Positions 11,021 through 23,084 are shown, numbered from the stretch's first letter. The stretch: DNA of 64,000 nt from Onchidella celtica (GCA_963931925.1 OZ007569.1:61621050-61685049); one strand, 5' to 3'. Numbers and translations are program-made. Notes: generated from the sequence alone by a model not told the origin.

Positions 11021-11200
11021 CCCAGTTAGATTAGTAGCACACCAATTCAAATCCGTTTTGCATCGATCTTGACTCAGACTTGAATTTCCTATGAAACTAC
11101 CAGAGAGACAGACTGGTTTAAGTCTCACTAGTGCGCGAAGCCTCGTTTAACTACTGAACTACAGTCCATGAAACCGAGGCAAAGCAGACGACTTGGTGCT
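11021..11200 (+). repeat. Repeat family B, copy 1
   Basis: About 180 bp that aligns with the reverse complement of 46560-46748. Shared blocks in the same order include ttttgcatcg, gactcagacttgaa/ggctcagacttcaa, agtctcac-cactagtg-gcg and accgaggcaaa/agcgaggcaaa. It encodes no plausible protein and has no clear terminal repeats. It is a dispersed repeat, type undetermined. Confidence 0.7.
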
Positions 11201-12583
11201 CTATGAGCCCTTGCCTCGTACTAAATGAACTGCTACTGTAAAGTATTCGTTGGTCTGCTACCAACAGTTTCGGCAGCAAAGATATTGCACTGATGTCTTT
11301 GACGCCAAACAGTTTGCATCACAATTGTTATTCTGATACTATAAACCACACTCTTTACGAGGAAACATAACGAAGAGCTCCACGAAATGGCTTAATGGCC
11401 AAATGTTCGTGAGTTAGTCCAGAAATAGCACCAAACGTAAGCGAATTTGCGAAATGCGATGACCTTGATGACAAATCGGGATTTAGTTCTAGCATATTAA
11501 AGTAAAGAATCACAGACTAGAGAACAAAGCATTAACGTGACCAGGGTGGACCTGACGCGTGATCTCCACCCGCGCTTGTATGTCTCAAAACAGCAACAGC
11601 AATTTCTATTTTCTCCTGTAGAACAACAAAATATATCAAGTTACATCCCCTGCACAGCCCAGCAGTAAAGTTGTGTTTAGGTCATTGTGTTAGGTCATTG
11701 TTAAGGATGTACGGACGAGGCTGCGGTTCTCTTTAAGTCCCGATCTTTTTGTTGATTCTAATCTTTCGTTCTTAAAACTACGATGACATTTTATACCATG
11801 TGTCCATTCAGCTCAAGGATTTTCTGATATTTCCTGCACTTAAACGACCCTGCAGGTATTTCCACTAAATGCAAGCGCACGTGTGAGACAGTCTCATTCG
11901 CCTTTCGGTGTTCTCCAAGGGACGCCGTGAGCCTATGAACGGAATCAATGCCTTTTAGGGGAGAAAAATTATCCGACAGTCGAACAGAGAAACAAATCCC
12001 CTGTCTAGTACTAAATCACACGAGCGTGTATACAAGTTCACACATTCACGCCCACTTCTACTCGTCCAGAAAACAAGTCATACATGCACACATGTGAGCC
12101 ATCACTTTGTCGACCAAAAGCGCCCATTCTATCGTCTCCCCCCCCCCCCCAACACCCCACCCCTTTTTTTAAAAACAGATTTCAGTCCTTTCATGTCGTG
12201 TTTGATGATACTATCGATTAAATCGATTGCTCAGGGTCTGATGAGGGAACATGGCAAAATTTAAGAACTCAAATTTCGGTCCGCTGATTGGGATCTCTTT
12301 TTGTGAGTGGGGGAAGAAAGACCGGGATTGGGCTGGATTAGTAGAGGAATAGAAATAAATCCAAATTGTAGATACAAGAGCTATTGAACATACTTCTGTA
12401 TGCATCAGATAGATAGTCTGGTTGGTCTATAGCTTAAACATTGAGGAAAAGGTACAGCTTGTGTGGTACAGACTTAATTACGTTTTGCAGTTGAATTGTA
12501 ATTGTCCCATCCAGCAATGCATCTGTCAGCCTGACCATTCATTCATGCAATCAGTCATAATTCCCTCCTCTCTCCTTCTCTAT
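11201..12583. other. Non-coding stretch
   Basis: No gene recognised. It holds a short tandem repeat of gttaggtcatt near 11680-11701 and a 13-bp C run at 12138-12150. The segment 11740-12010 is slightly GC-richer but contains no convincing open frame. Confidence 0.45.
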
Positions 12584-12795
12584 GTCCATCCATTCATCTT
12601 TCGTCCAATCACCCAAATACTAGTCCGTTTGTCCATCCATCCGTACGTCCACCCATCCATCGGTACGTCCACCGTCTGCCCTTCCATCCATCCATCCATG
12701 CATCCATCCACCCACCCACCCATCCATTCAACCAACCATCCATCCTCCATCCATGTATCCATCCATCCATCCATCCATCCATCCATCTATGTCTG
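12584..12795. repeat. (CCAT)n tetranucleotide array
   Basis: CCAT/TCCA units with variants (ccgt, cacc, cgta), purest at 12750-12788. The four-base unit keeps all frames open and yields Ser/Ile/His/Pro repeats on one strand and Trp/Met/Asp/Gly repeats on the other. None is a gene. Confidence 0.95.
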
Positions 12796-12879
12796 TACAT
12801 GCATACATGCAAATCCTCCATTCCTTTCCCTCATTCCCTCTTACCTTCCTCTCCTCCCCTTTCCTTCTTTCCTTCATAT

Positions 12880-12892
12880 CCCCCCCCCCCCG

Positions 12893-12926
<34 letters not shown>
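12880..12926. repeat. C run followed by a (CA)n microsatellite
   Basis: Twelve C at 12880-12891 are followed, after g-c-c, by about 16 CA units to 12925. Confidence 0.95.
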
Positions 12927-13520
12927 CCATTGTCCTGCTGATGTGACCTTCTCTGTAACAGATCATCTGTACTTAGGCCATGGGAAATCCAACAAGCCAT
13001 TCTAAACCTGCAAAGGATTTCCCAGTATGCTATCCACTTCTTCCGAGGCTATTCTGTAATGTTAATGCGTATGTCCTTCCTTGTAGAACACGCATCGCTA
13101 TGGTTAACACCGTGGTCCGAAGCAAGTGCATGTAAACAAACTCATTAGACACACTGTTATTTCAGGTTAACATACGTAAAAAAATCCCCAAATAGATTTA
13201 CATCTATTCTGAAAGATGGCGTGTTTGTTTCACATGGAATTCTTGTTTGTTCCAACTCCACTTTTTGCACTGAGAAATTCGACGTTAAACGTTTGTCGAC
13301 TTTACTTATTACGATAAGGAGTTAAAATAAATAAATCGGTACTGTGAAACAGCTTGATAAGTGCCACAACGCATTTTTAATCAAGTGTCAAAGTGTGCAT
13401 TTGTTATACCTCTTGTACATACTAAAAGATTTCCAGTTCCAGAAGATGAAGATAAAACAAACAAGAACTGAGGTCGCGATATAATGATGAATCAAAATTT
13501 TAATCGTATTTATTTTGATA
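12927..13520. other. Plain non-coding stretch
   Basis: AT-rich with no gene seen. It ends in the TA dinucleotide (13519-13520) that flanks the following MITE. Confidence 0.5.
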
Positions 13521-13819
13521 TAGACCCTTTTCACTTCCGCCGTACGGTTGTTTTGCGGGGAGCCGCACGGCTTCGAAAAGCACCGTGTAGGGCAAAAACC
13601 TCCACTTGCCTTAGTGATGGCATCTGAATATGTGCACAATCTAAGCAAAGATGCATTTTTATGCCAGAACCAGCACGTAACTGGTTTGTACAGTTGGGTG
13701 CCTAACAAGAGGATGGCATCGTTCGACTGTTGTCCACCGCTTCCGCCCTACAAGTGGGGCACGCCGCCATTTTGTTTGCAAATCACGTGATATGGAGGAC
13801 GGTAAATGAAAAGGGTCTA
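13521..13819. mobile_element. 299-bp MITE with TA target-site duplication
   Basis: The ends are perfect 13-bp inverted repeats: TAGACCCTTTTCA on the left and TGAAAAGGGTCTA on the right. Similarity extends inward (ttccgcc.gt against taccgtcct). TA dinucleotides at 13519-13520 and 13820-13821 flank the element, as expected for a TA-targeting DNA transposon. The interior is GC-rich near both ends (ccgccgtacgg; cacgccgccatttt), contains a cacgtg, and has no transposase. An open frame of about 80 codons crosses it but resembles no transposase. It is a non-autonomous element; the mobilising superfamily is uncertain. Confidence 0.85.
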
Positions 13820-15058
13820 TACAGGATGTCTCAAACAAAATTATGATGGTGCAGCATGGGATGATGCGAATGAGTGACTTGTCAACATGGCATGGACTTA
13901 ACATCATCTCCATTTCTTTTGTTGTTATTGTTTTTGTTTTTTTTTATCGTTGATTCATGACTGGTATCCATGGTTAATCTCTGTTTTATCGTTATTGTTA
14001 AGCGTTTTAACCTTTGGAAAATAAAAGCTTTTGCTTTTTTGTTATTGTTCAGTTGAGTCTTAATGGGCACGTTCAGCTCAAATACAAAGCGAGGAGATTG
14101 AAGAGGCTTAGTGGAGCAATTAATGTTCAGTTATTTAGTTTAACCCTAGCTTTTGCAAAATCAACATGGCGTTGCACTGAAAAGTAGAACCGGAAAAGCT
14201 TTGTAAATTTCATCCGGGGGAAAGCTTTACAAAGTTAAAATAATAGTTAAAATTATTGGCGACAAATGTTATGCAAAATGTAAATGCTGTTCACTGTACA
14301 GCATAAATTTGATTTCTTTATAGTCTTACAAATATAGCCACAGAAAATAACGAATGTTTATGTGCCTGATGATTACAGCATTGGGAGTATTCTTGAGAAG
14401 TAAGAACATCGTAATTAACTGTATTATTTATTAATGTCACAAACCGTTATTCATCCCGTGAAACATGACGAGTTTGCCGCATAAAATTAAAAAACAAGGG
14501 TACAGATCTTTTCTCCCTCCGAACCTTCTTCCTGTATGCAGTGCTCATTCTACCCCCACCCATCTACCCCCTTTCCTCCCTCCTCCCAGCCAAGTGGGTA
14601 ATGTGACCCCCTCCATAGTTTGGGATGAATCAATTCTTTGCCGAGGACAAACTGTACAAATAGTGCCAGGGACTGCCGTGGACTCGGTGGCAAGGGCTGA
14701 AGGGATATAATATATGTACGTACGGAGTCACGTCCAACTGAAACTTGGGTAGACTTGCCACTTGCCGGGCATAACGAGGCAATGTGTGCAGGCCCGTAGA
14801 ACCTGCTGCAAACCCTTACCTCTCCCAGACTTCTTCGTGTCGTTGGGAGACATCCATGAAGTCTGTACACTTGATTTACGTTTTTTTTTTTTTTTTTACA
14901 TCATCCCTACCCTCCCACCCCAACAGAATCTTTTCATATCCTGGGCCTCAGCCACCCCCCCCCTCCCCCCGGCCCGTCCCTTCCCCCTTGTACGAGCCCT
15001 GAGCCCACGGCCGCTAGAATAGGGGATGTCGACAATAAGATATTAAGATCTCGACGTT
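13820..15058. other. Non-coding stretch with C-rich segments
   Basis: No gene recognised. T-rich sequence near 13920-14050 is followed by pyrimidine/C-rich DNA at 14510-14600 and 14880-15000. Open frames in the C-rich part encode Pro/Ser/Leu low complexity and are not supported as genes. Confidence 0.45.
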
Positions 15059-15071
15059 TTAAGAATTTAAG
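15059..15071. repeat. Target-site duplication, left copy
   Basis: ttaagaatttaag, identical to 15352-15364. It bounds repeat A copy 3. Confidence 0.85.
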
Positions 15072-15351
15072 TGACGAAATATAAAAACCGCAGAAAAACT
15101 ATGGGTTCGCAGCAGGGCTATATGCAGAGTCAAAATTTAGCAAAAAGAGAAGTTGTATGTCTCAAAGCCTCGTGTAAGAAATAACACCCAAACAGTACAA
15201 TGAAACACAAACTAAAAACCAAAGGTTGTTGCCGAAATATCGGTCATTTTTCTGTCTTCTCTTTTAGTTGGCGTTTCATTGTATCGTTTGGGTATTATTT
15301 CTTACGCGAGGCTTTGCTACATACAACTTTTTCTTTTTGCCAAATTTTGAC
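15072..15351 (+). mobile_element. Repeat family A, copy 3: 280-bp fold-back insertion
   Basis: This is the most complete copy of the family. It has a head at 15072-15128 (tgacgaaatataaaaacc, tcgcagcagggctata), a left arm at 15129-15217, a loop at 15218-15261 and a right arm at 15262-15351. The right arm is the reverse complement of the left over about 89 bp with modest divergence. The loop contains gttgccgaaatatcggtc. A perfect 13-bp direct repeat ttaagaatttaag flanks the element at 15059-15071 and 15352-15364. A 13-bp duplication is longer than most cut-and-paste transposons make and is typical of target-primed reverse transcription. There is no coding sequence. Confidence 0.85.
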
Positions 15352-15364
15352 TTAAGAATTTAAG
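15352..15364. repeat. Target-site duplication, right copy
   Basis: ttaagaatttaag, identical to 15059-15071. The match is exact over 13 bp and breaks off on both sides. Confidence 0.85.
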
Positions 15365-18300
15365 CGGTATTTTTGCATGAACTATTTGACTGTCTCATGA
15401 GACACATGATTTTTATATAATCTAACAGCTTGATCATTCCCATAATTAAAAAGCGTACTACATATGCTGCCCCGAACCTCTCCCCCCCCCCTTCCCCGTT
15501 CACGCTTTCCATGCTGGGGGCAACCCCCTCCCCCTCCCTCCCTCCCCCCCCCCCTCCACGCGCGCATAGTTTATGGTTTGCCACATTCTCTGTGCAATAC
15601 TTCATAATTATTCACTGCGCGCATCATTTTTTTATGCTATGGTGGGTATGTTAAACTCGACAGTCGCGTTTGTTGTAACATGCCATTCAATATTATTTTT
15701 AGGTGTACCTTAGAAATACATTCCAATCTTCAAAACACTTGACTGGCAACCAAATTATTCATCTGTAATGAATACCAAACACCATAATTAACGAAGAAAT
15801 ATTGATGGTCATGAATAAGCAAAAGCACTGGATCTAGGTTATTTTACTGTATTGTTTGATCGTCAGACAAGTAAAACTAGAGGACAGCCGTTCATTTTAC
15901 CCCTCTCGCGTGTTTTAAGTGAAAGCGTTTTTACTACAACCACAAAGAGATAGAACTGTCCACTGGTATTGAATTTGATTAACTTCTAAAACAGTTTATG
16001 AAGCACTAACAAGATGGTAACACAATGCACATAGAATGTTTTTTAAAATTGCAAAACTTCAAATTACTGACTGAAATGCCTGAATTAAAAGCTTATGAGG
16101 ATGACAGTATCGCTTGGAAACCGTTGGTTGCAGGTAAACTACCCCGCAGAAAGTAATATCAGAATGGTTGGCGTAGAGATCTGTATTGATAATTCAAGTT
16201 ATCAGACCAAGAGAAAAGACGATGCCGTGTCTGGAAATTCAATGCAAAATTGACAGAAATGTATATCGTATTGATCCATACGAAGGGCCACTATTAGATT
16301 TACCATCTTTCTCTTTACCACTTAAACTTCCGAAATATGAAAATACACGCCGGTGAAAGATCAAAAATGAAATAGAAAGAGTTCTGTGTGTACTCGGCTA
16401 TTTTTCACGTGAAACAGGAGACTGTTCAAACACGACGCTATTTTCATAACGAACATTTGCCCGTGAGGGAGACGCGAGCATGCATTTGCATCTCGCTAAC
16501 GCAATATGGGTCCACAATAGATATGTCATGGGTACTGCCTTCATCTGTCCGTCCCCTCTCACCCCTTCCCTACCATTCATCTCAGAGCACCACCTTTCCT
16601 GTTGCCTACTTTGCTCTCATAGAGCTGAACCGCATGGCGTAGTTCGAAAACGGTATCCCTGCCGCGCGGTACACCGACGCATTTTTTTGTGTTGCTCCAA
16701 ATTTCAAAACGCTGTTTCAGGCTGATAACATATTGACTGTTTTATATCGGTTTTAGGCTGAGATGTGGACTGTGGAGTTAAAAGGGACATCTTCATTGGC
16801 AAAATCATGAAAAATAATTCGGGCACGACAAAACTGTCTTGTGCCAGCTCTCTGAAAGAGAGGCCTTGGGCACTGAATTAAAATAGCAGCAAATCAAACT
16901 TGTCTCAGTGCTCCACCAGCCTAATTTATGCACCCTTCATATCCACACCGAGAATGCTGCATCATTCAGCTTTGAATTAAACCTGTCACTGGGTATTTAA
17001 TACAGTTTTGATTTTTGGTCAAAGGCAGAATCAGTCTATGGCAGGCCGCAACTATGAAGAACCTTTTATAACTTCACTCATCTCGCAGTGTGTGTGAAAG
17101 GAAGACCGTCCTCTTTCTACAGGATTTCGGTCAGGTCATGTTGTTCCGCGTGAAGAGTTAGGAAAGAAATTCACCAAGGTCGTATTCAGAACCCCCCAAA
17201 ATCGAACCAAATGCAGGCATTGAAGGTGGTGTGAAGATAAAGCATCTGCCCTCGTATATGTGCGTGTTCACATGTGTTACTAAACTGTGGCGCAATCCCG
17301 TACCACAGAATGATGTCTTATATATTATGCCGTTTTAAGAGCTCGTGAGAGCCTTTCTAAGAACCTGTGCTCTAATTGAGGATAATTACTCCAAAGAATT
17401 TGTGGCATGCCTGTGGTAATTTTGAGCAGCAGATTTTAATAGACTATGATTGTTATCATGTTCATTATTGTTTTTATTTTAAAAGTTCCGATGATACGTT
17501 TTCAATATTTGTTTTAAATATTGGACAGGGGCAATTTTATAAGTTGTTACATTGTTTGTGGTCGGAAAATGTTGTGATGTATTCCTTATTTGGTAAAGCG
17601 ATAGCCCCCCCCCCCCGCCCCCTTTTCACTTCATCCTCACCCCAGAGTATGAAAATGATTTCTTGCCTGTTAATGTCTTATTAGTATTAAACTAATTCCC
17701 ACCCCCGCCTCTACCAACCCCGCGCCCCCCCCCCCCAAACCCCCTCAAAAAAGGCTGACTCAGCTCACCACGAGCTCTCAGTGTATAGTTCCTAATCCTG
17801 CAAAGGTATGTAGAATTAATACAACAAAAAAAGAAAAAGAAAAGACTCTGGGACCGCTGGAGCTAGAGACTGACAGTCAGAATGGCAAGATGCGAAGGGG
17901 CGAGAGCTAACACCAGACAGTGGCTAAACCAACAAAATTAAGATTAATTCTGAGAAAACTAAAATGAATAGTTAATCCCGTCACTATTTAGGTCACGGAT
18001 TTAAAAAAAAACAATGGTTCAAAAGATTGAGAAAGCGGCCGAATCCAATGGAGATCCTGTAAGCTCAGGCCCGAAGTGATCTTGACGTATAATTTCCCAA
18101 CCATAATGGTTTATGAAATGGATCATAGTTTTAAATGACGCCAGGCATACCAAGTCCTTCCCTGTTATTTACTTAACTCAGTGAAAGGACATGAATCTGA
18201 GGCTGTGTGTACCAATTCTTGTCGTGAAAAGTTCATAGGAAGTTAAATATTTGAAAGTTAAGATATGCTCCTCTTTGCAACTGGAAAACCGTCGGCTTTC

Positions 18301-18484
18301 TTTACAATCTATATGCCTTCTGTATTTCAATTTGCTTTATTGTTGACAGTGTTTTATTTTGGCCATTCCACTCCATGTGCACTTTCCGCTGCTTTGGCCC
18401 GTTTGGTTTAATTCTTTTAAATGTATATTATTTTGTCCTTTTACCATTCCACATTTGATATTTTGAGGATTTTATGATCCGTGT
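15365..18484. other. Long non-coding stretch with C runs
   Basis: No gene recognised. C-rich DNA occurs at 15480-15560, with an 11-bp C run at 15544-15554. Twelve-base C runs occur at 17605-17616 and 17725-17736. Open frames of 60-100 codons (16388-16642, 17376-17684) show no motif I recognise. Confidence 0.45.
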
Positions 18485-18720
18485 AGAGGCCCAGTGGCTA
18501 GAGCGTTTGGCCCAGGTGGGAGAGGTCCCGTTTTTGAATCCGCTTGAGTGAAGGCCTCCGAGCCTAAATAGAGCGCTTGGCCCAGGTGAGAGAGGTCCCG
18601 TTTTCGAATCGGCTTGAGTGGATTCCTCCGAGCCTAATTACTCCGCTGGGCACCAGCTCACTGACTACTTGACGGGATCTCCGATCAAGCCTATTTTTAC
18701 TGAAAGAGGTCTTAAAACCT
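18485..18720 (+). mobile_element. tRNA-derived SINE with tandemly duplicated head
   Basis: The segment aggcccagtggctagagcg has the form of a tRNA D-arm/A-box. The sequence tcccgtttttgaatcc, about 35 bp downstream, matches a decayed pol III B-box (ggttcgaatcc). A 70-bp unit beginning 'tagagcg' at 18499 is repeated at 18569, so the head from A-box to 'ctccgagcctaa' is present twice. The second B-box reads ttttcgaatcg. A tRNA-unrelated body follows (gggcaccagctcactgacta), then an end reading gtcttaaaacctaaagaaaa. There is no open frame. The tRNA origin is inferred from box spacing. Confidence 0.65.
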
Positions 18721-19299
18721 AAAGAAAAGAGAGACGTTTATTTTGTGTACCCATTTGTCTGTTGTTTTTTTTTGTTCTTTTGGTGTTTAACTTCTCGTCT
18801 TTTAATAATATTATTATATTTTGAAATGTTTGAGGATGTCATTGCCATATTTTATGTGCCATTTTTGTTCTCCGAATGAAAGCTTTTTTGATGCTGAATT
18901 CATCTGGATTTTTTTATTTTTTTTTTTGTTTTTGGTTTTGCAACGGTAGGTAGCTGATGAATAATTGGTCGAGAGTAATGAGATCATGGCGTTATTAGTT
19001 TGAATTGTCAAAAACGTGAGCAGACATGGCCATCTAGGCAAATGCACGAACGCGGGCAGACAGGCAAACCAATAGACACACATAAAACAGATCGAAAGTT
19101 GCTGGTTATGTGACCAAGTCCATACAGATTAGGAACTGCTCTCACCTCACATCGATTGGAAATTGGAAATAGAAAATGTGTTTGTCTTTGTTTTTAAGGT
19201 GAGATGAGTGATCGATTGCTAAACTGATGGGGGATGGTTTGGATCATTTTTTATTTCTTTATGGTTCTGTTTATCTTTGTCTATATGCCGGTCTGTCTG
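18721..19299. other. Plain non-coding stretch
   Basis: T-rich and otherwise featureless. Confidence 0.5.
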
Positions 19300-19550
19300 T
19301 CTCTTTCTCCCTGTCTGCCTCCTCACTTTCTCTCGCTCTTTCTCTCTTTTGATCTCTTCTCTTTCTTTCTTTCTTTCTCTCTCTCTCTCTCTCTGCCTCC
19401 TCACTTTCTGTTTTTTTCTTTCTGTCTCGATCTGTCTCTCTCTCCCTCCCTCTCTCTCAGTTCTTTTTCTCTCTCTGTCTCTCTCCTTCCCTTTCCCTCC
19501 CTTGCTCTCTCTCTCTCTCTCTCTCCTCCCCCTTCGCTATTTCTCTGTCT
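19300..19550. repeat. (CT)n-rich pyrimidine tract
   Basis: CT/TCTT/CCCT mixture with pure (CT)n near 19377-19394 and 19506-19525. The phrase ctgcctcctcactttct occurs twice (19315 and 19394), suggesting a 79-bp internal duplication. Ser/Leu-rich frames on + and Arg/Glu-rich frames on - are artefacts. Confidence 0.92.
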
Positions 19551-20644
19551 TCTCTCGTTCGTGCATGCGTGGGTGTGAAACATGACCAACACGGTAGAAG
19601 AAAAGGAAAGGGGAAAATAAATGCTTGTCAGAGATGGCAAAGATCGGCCAAATCTAGAAATGCATGTGTTTAGGGACATGTAAATATTTAAATGTCATTA
19701 AATTTTAATAAAAGTTTAATGTTTCCGTGCAGAAATTGAACTGTGGCAGAGTTAAAATTTAAAAGAAAAAAATACGTAATTAAAAAAGGACAAGAAAAAG
19801 TTGCAGTTTGCAAAGCCCGAGTTAGCAACAAATAACAAGAAACTATAGGACGAAGTTTAGCTGAAAAAAATACATGATGAAAATGAAGTGAAACAGAAAT
19901 TGAATTTTGAGGTTAGCATTGAAGTTATTCTCGGTGGAGTCTTTGCGTAAAATGGTAGAAATCGTAAAAAATTTTAATGTTTAAGTTTAAACCATACCAG
20001 CAAAATATAGTGACCGGGACCTCATGCCCGACCTTAATATGTTTAAAATAGAACGAAGTCAGCCTTGGGTAGCAGCGGCGGCTGTTGAAACTTGAAAACT
20101 TTCTAATTTCCTGCGAGCACTCTTCATAACGTTGTCTTCCAGCACAGACTGTCCAAAAATCAGGTCATGTTAATTTGAACAAACGGGCACTCAGATATGG
20201 CATTTTTGTTTTGAATGCGAGTGTCATTGTCCACACGAGCTTCGTCCGGACCAAGAAGAATAGTCAGCGAGTAGAATAGTTTATGAAATGGTTGGAGTCA
20301 TTGTCTCTCGTCAGTTTTTCATTGCTTCAGTTTCTTTTAGACCCTCACCAAGCTATGGCCATTTCAGAGTTGATCTCTACAGCGAACCGCTCATATTAAA
20401 TTACTGTTTGTCTTGTCTCTTTGTTCCAATTCTGTCCATGTTTGGCAGTAGCGAAGCATGTTCTAATGCTCCAGATGTTTGCTCATTTCGCCCTATCTTT
20501 TTTCAGTCTTCTCCTTCTTTTTCTTTAAATGTCCGTTCGTTCACCCGTTTGACCTACTGCGTCCTGTTAATGTTATCATTGTCATATTTTTGTTTCGAGT
20601 CTTCTCTCTGTGTTAACGTCGTTCCTTTGTTATTATTTTAAAGT
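19551..20644. other. Non-coding stretch
   Basis: No gene recognised. A 117-codon open frame at 20288-20641 (+) is Ser/Leu/Phe/Cys-rich, has no recognisable domain and runs into the ATT microsatellite. I regard it as chance. Confidence 0.4.
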
Positions 20645-20798
20645 AGTAATAATAATAATAATAAGTATTATTATTATCATAATCATCATTATTATTATTA
20701 TCATTATCCTAATCATTATTATTATCATGGGCATCATCATTATTATCATTATCGTAATCATTATTATTATTATTATTATCATAATCATTATTATTATG
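20645..20798. repeat. (ATT)n/(ATC)n trinucleotide array
   Basis: ATT and ATC units are interspersed on the + strand. The frame encodes poly-Ile on one strand and Asn/Asp on the other; neither is a gene. Confidence 0.95.
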
Positions 20799-21389
20799 TG
20801 AGTGTTCCTTTCTTTTCTTATCCGTCGTTATTTCAGACTCGTTGGGCATTCCCCATGTTCTGGCAAGCACTGATGCAAAGACTGTTTCATTATACTTCCT
20901 CATTTGTCTCTCCTCTTTCCTCATCTCCTCATCTCTCATCTCCTCGTACCTTCCATCTCCGTCCATGTGTTTTTACCCCCTCACTCCACTTTGGAAGGAC
21001 ATTTTTTTTTTTTCTGCACGCTCGCTAGAGGATCTCGGCCATTTTGACTAATACAAAAACGTGCCAGGAAAATACACAGTAGAGCCTGACTGTCGTTTTG
21101 GAAACAGGGTGATAATGGAATTGGAATGTGAAGATATGAATGGGCAGTGCGGGATAAAAAAAAAACAAACGAGGAAGGAAGATGAATTAGACAAATGACA
21201 GGATGGAAGCGCTTAACGATAATGCTTCTGGCTTTTTTTTTTTTTCTTTACTGTGTACAGTAGCAGTATGACTGATTGTACGTGATAGTAGTTCTTTTGT
21301 TGGCGAAATTATGACGTAAATTTGTTGAGACCGGCAATAATTATGAGTGGGCGTAAGTATGAGGTCTTCACATAATAACATTTTTATGC
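20799..21389. other. Plain non-coding stretch
   Basis: Pyrimidine-rich at 20890-20990 (several tcctcatctcctc units). Nothing else recognised. Confidence 0.45.
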
Positions 21390-21760
21390 AGCTGCAATTG
21401 CATTTAATCGTAGCAGCAAGAGGAAACGGTCAAACGCTTGCATAATAATTATAAACGGCAAGTTTTTATGGGATTGCGTGTACTGGGCTAATTAATCCGC
21501 CTAGCAACATGAAATTTCAATTGTTGGTGATATATGAAGTGGAGATTCATAAAGTGCTATTTGGTAAAGAATGTGAATAAAATAGACGCTTAAAGTTTGT
21601 TGAAATGCCAATGTGCTGGTTTAGCAGGCTCCGCCCGTTTGTCAGAACAGCCGCAGAAATTATCGATGTTTGTAAAATACCGAATCGATCACAGAAGTAT
21701 TTGGGGAAATTGATTTACGTAAGGCAGACACGAGGTGATTAATGAGCCCGCCCCTGCTGA
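21390..21760. promoter_or_regulatory. Possible cis-regulatory patch (homeodomain/RFX-like motifs)
   Basis: This repeat-free segment packs several motifs used by developmental regulators. ctaattaatcc (about 21488-21498) has back-to-back TAAT cores ending in TAATCC. cctagcaac (about 21500-21508) is an RFX half-site. There is also tttttatggg, attcataaa, and two atcgat-type sites (attatcgatg, gaatcgatca). It has no open frame and no low complexity. The regulatory role is inference from motif density only and needs cross-species conservation. Confidence 0.2.
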
Positions 21761-23084
21761 TCTCAACCGTAGAGTCTTCATGAGATAACTATTCGTTTTC
21801 ATATACAACTCACAAATCTACTGAAAGTCCTATCTTCGTTGAGGTCAGTACTGTGTGTGTGAGGGGGGTGAGGGGGGGGGGGAGATCCCGCAGTGAAAAT
21901 TAGTTTTACGATTAAGGGAACAAGGATCAAAAGACATTGGCAGTAAGTTCGGACAAAGTCTTTTAAATGTCCCAACTCTCCCCAACCAGATCTGTCTCAT
22001 GACCTAAATCTTCCTGATAAGACCAGAACGGTGTCGTAACCGCCTTCAGGAGAGCTACAGACAAGTGGCCGTGGCTGCAGCCTGTCCTGTAGGTCAACCT
22101 TACAATACACACTTCTTCTACAGATATAAAATGAAGTGTAAAATCGGCGTGTTCATGTCAGTGAATTAAAAAGAATAAAAATATCCGCAACTCGAATAGC
22201 TCAGAAAGAGACTATCTTCCAGTTCGCGATACCGGTGATAAGTGCGTTACTGTCGTGTCCCGAGCGCCTGGTATTATCAGCGATGGTGTGGACTCGTTAT
22301 CCACGGTTTTGCTGGTGGATGTTGCAGTCGTCATTGTCAGCAGTGACGAGATCGAAGCTGGAACAAAATGTATTGATTTGGTCTGTGTAAAACGAACTAA
22401 AATGCGCATGTCCTGGGCCATTGAGTGCACTTTTTAATGACACCAGGCCTACCAAGTGACCTGAGCTATTGAGTTTGACCCCTGTCCTGTGTGTGCCGTC
22501 ACAGTGATTGTTGTCATGCTTCATCTCTGTTCCTGCTTTATGAATATCTGTTATTAGTTATTCGGTCACTCATTTTCATTGTATCTCTAGCAGGAATAGC
22601 TAATGTCGTTTTTATTTACCACTACAATTATTAGGTCTTATGCAGACACAGTAGGCTCTGGTTAAAGAGAGCATGAAGGTTACTTGATTGAATGTTTACT
22701 GTGATCAGTTGTAGCATCGTTTGGATTATAACGATTAACGATCGGGTTTCATCAAAGGAGGCTTAATGAGTGATGTGGTCAAAGAGATTGAAGACTGAAT
22801 AAACATTGTTATCAGCGTGCGTGAAGCCTTATGCTTTTTCTCAGGCTGTGTTCCCCTGCGTTATCGCTTCTTCTGTGTTGCAAAAAAACATATATAATTT
22901 ACACCATTATCTCTCCTGTTATCTCTCCTGTTATCGACCCCACCGTCGTCGATGTCACTGGAGTTATTTTGAGGGTCTGCGAAATAGCAATAAAACAGCC
23001 TTTTTAGTACCACTGTCTGCACTGCCATTCTTTTCACGACTTTGCAGACATGAAAAGACAAAATAACTAGTAACCACCGTCTTT
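21761..23084. other. Non-coding stretch
   Basis: A G-rich tract (11 G at 21872-21882) and a short tandem repeat of ctcctgttat near 22915-22935 are present. A 60-codon frame at 22255-22437 has no recognisable domain. No gene called. Confidence 0.45.

Noticed and set aside
12422-12946. 174-codon open frame ending in His/Thr repeats
   Set aside because: Driven by CCAT and CA microsatellites; no unique domain.
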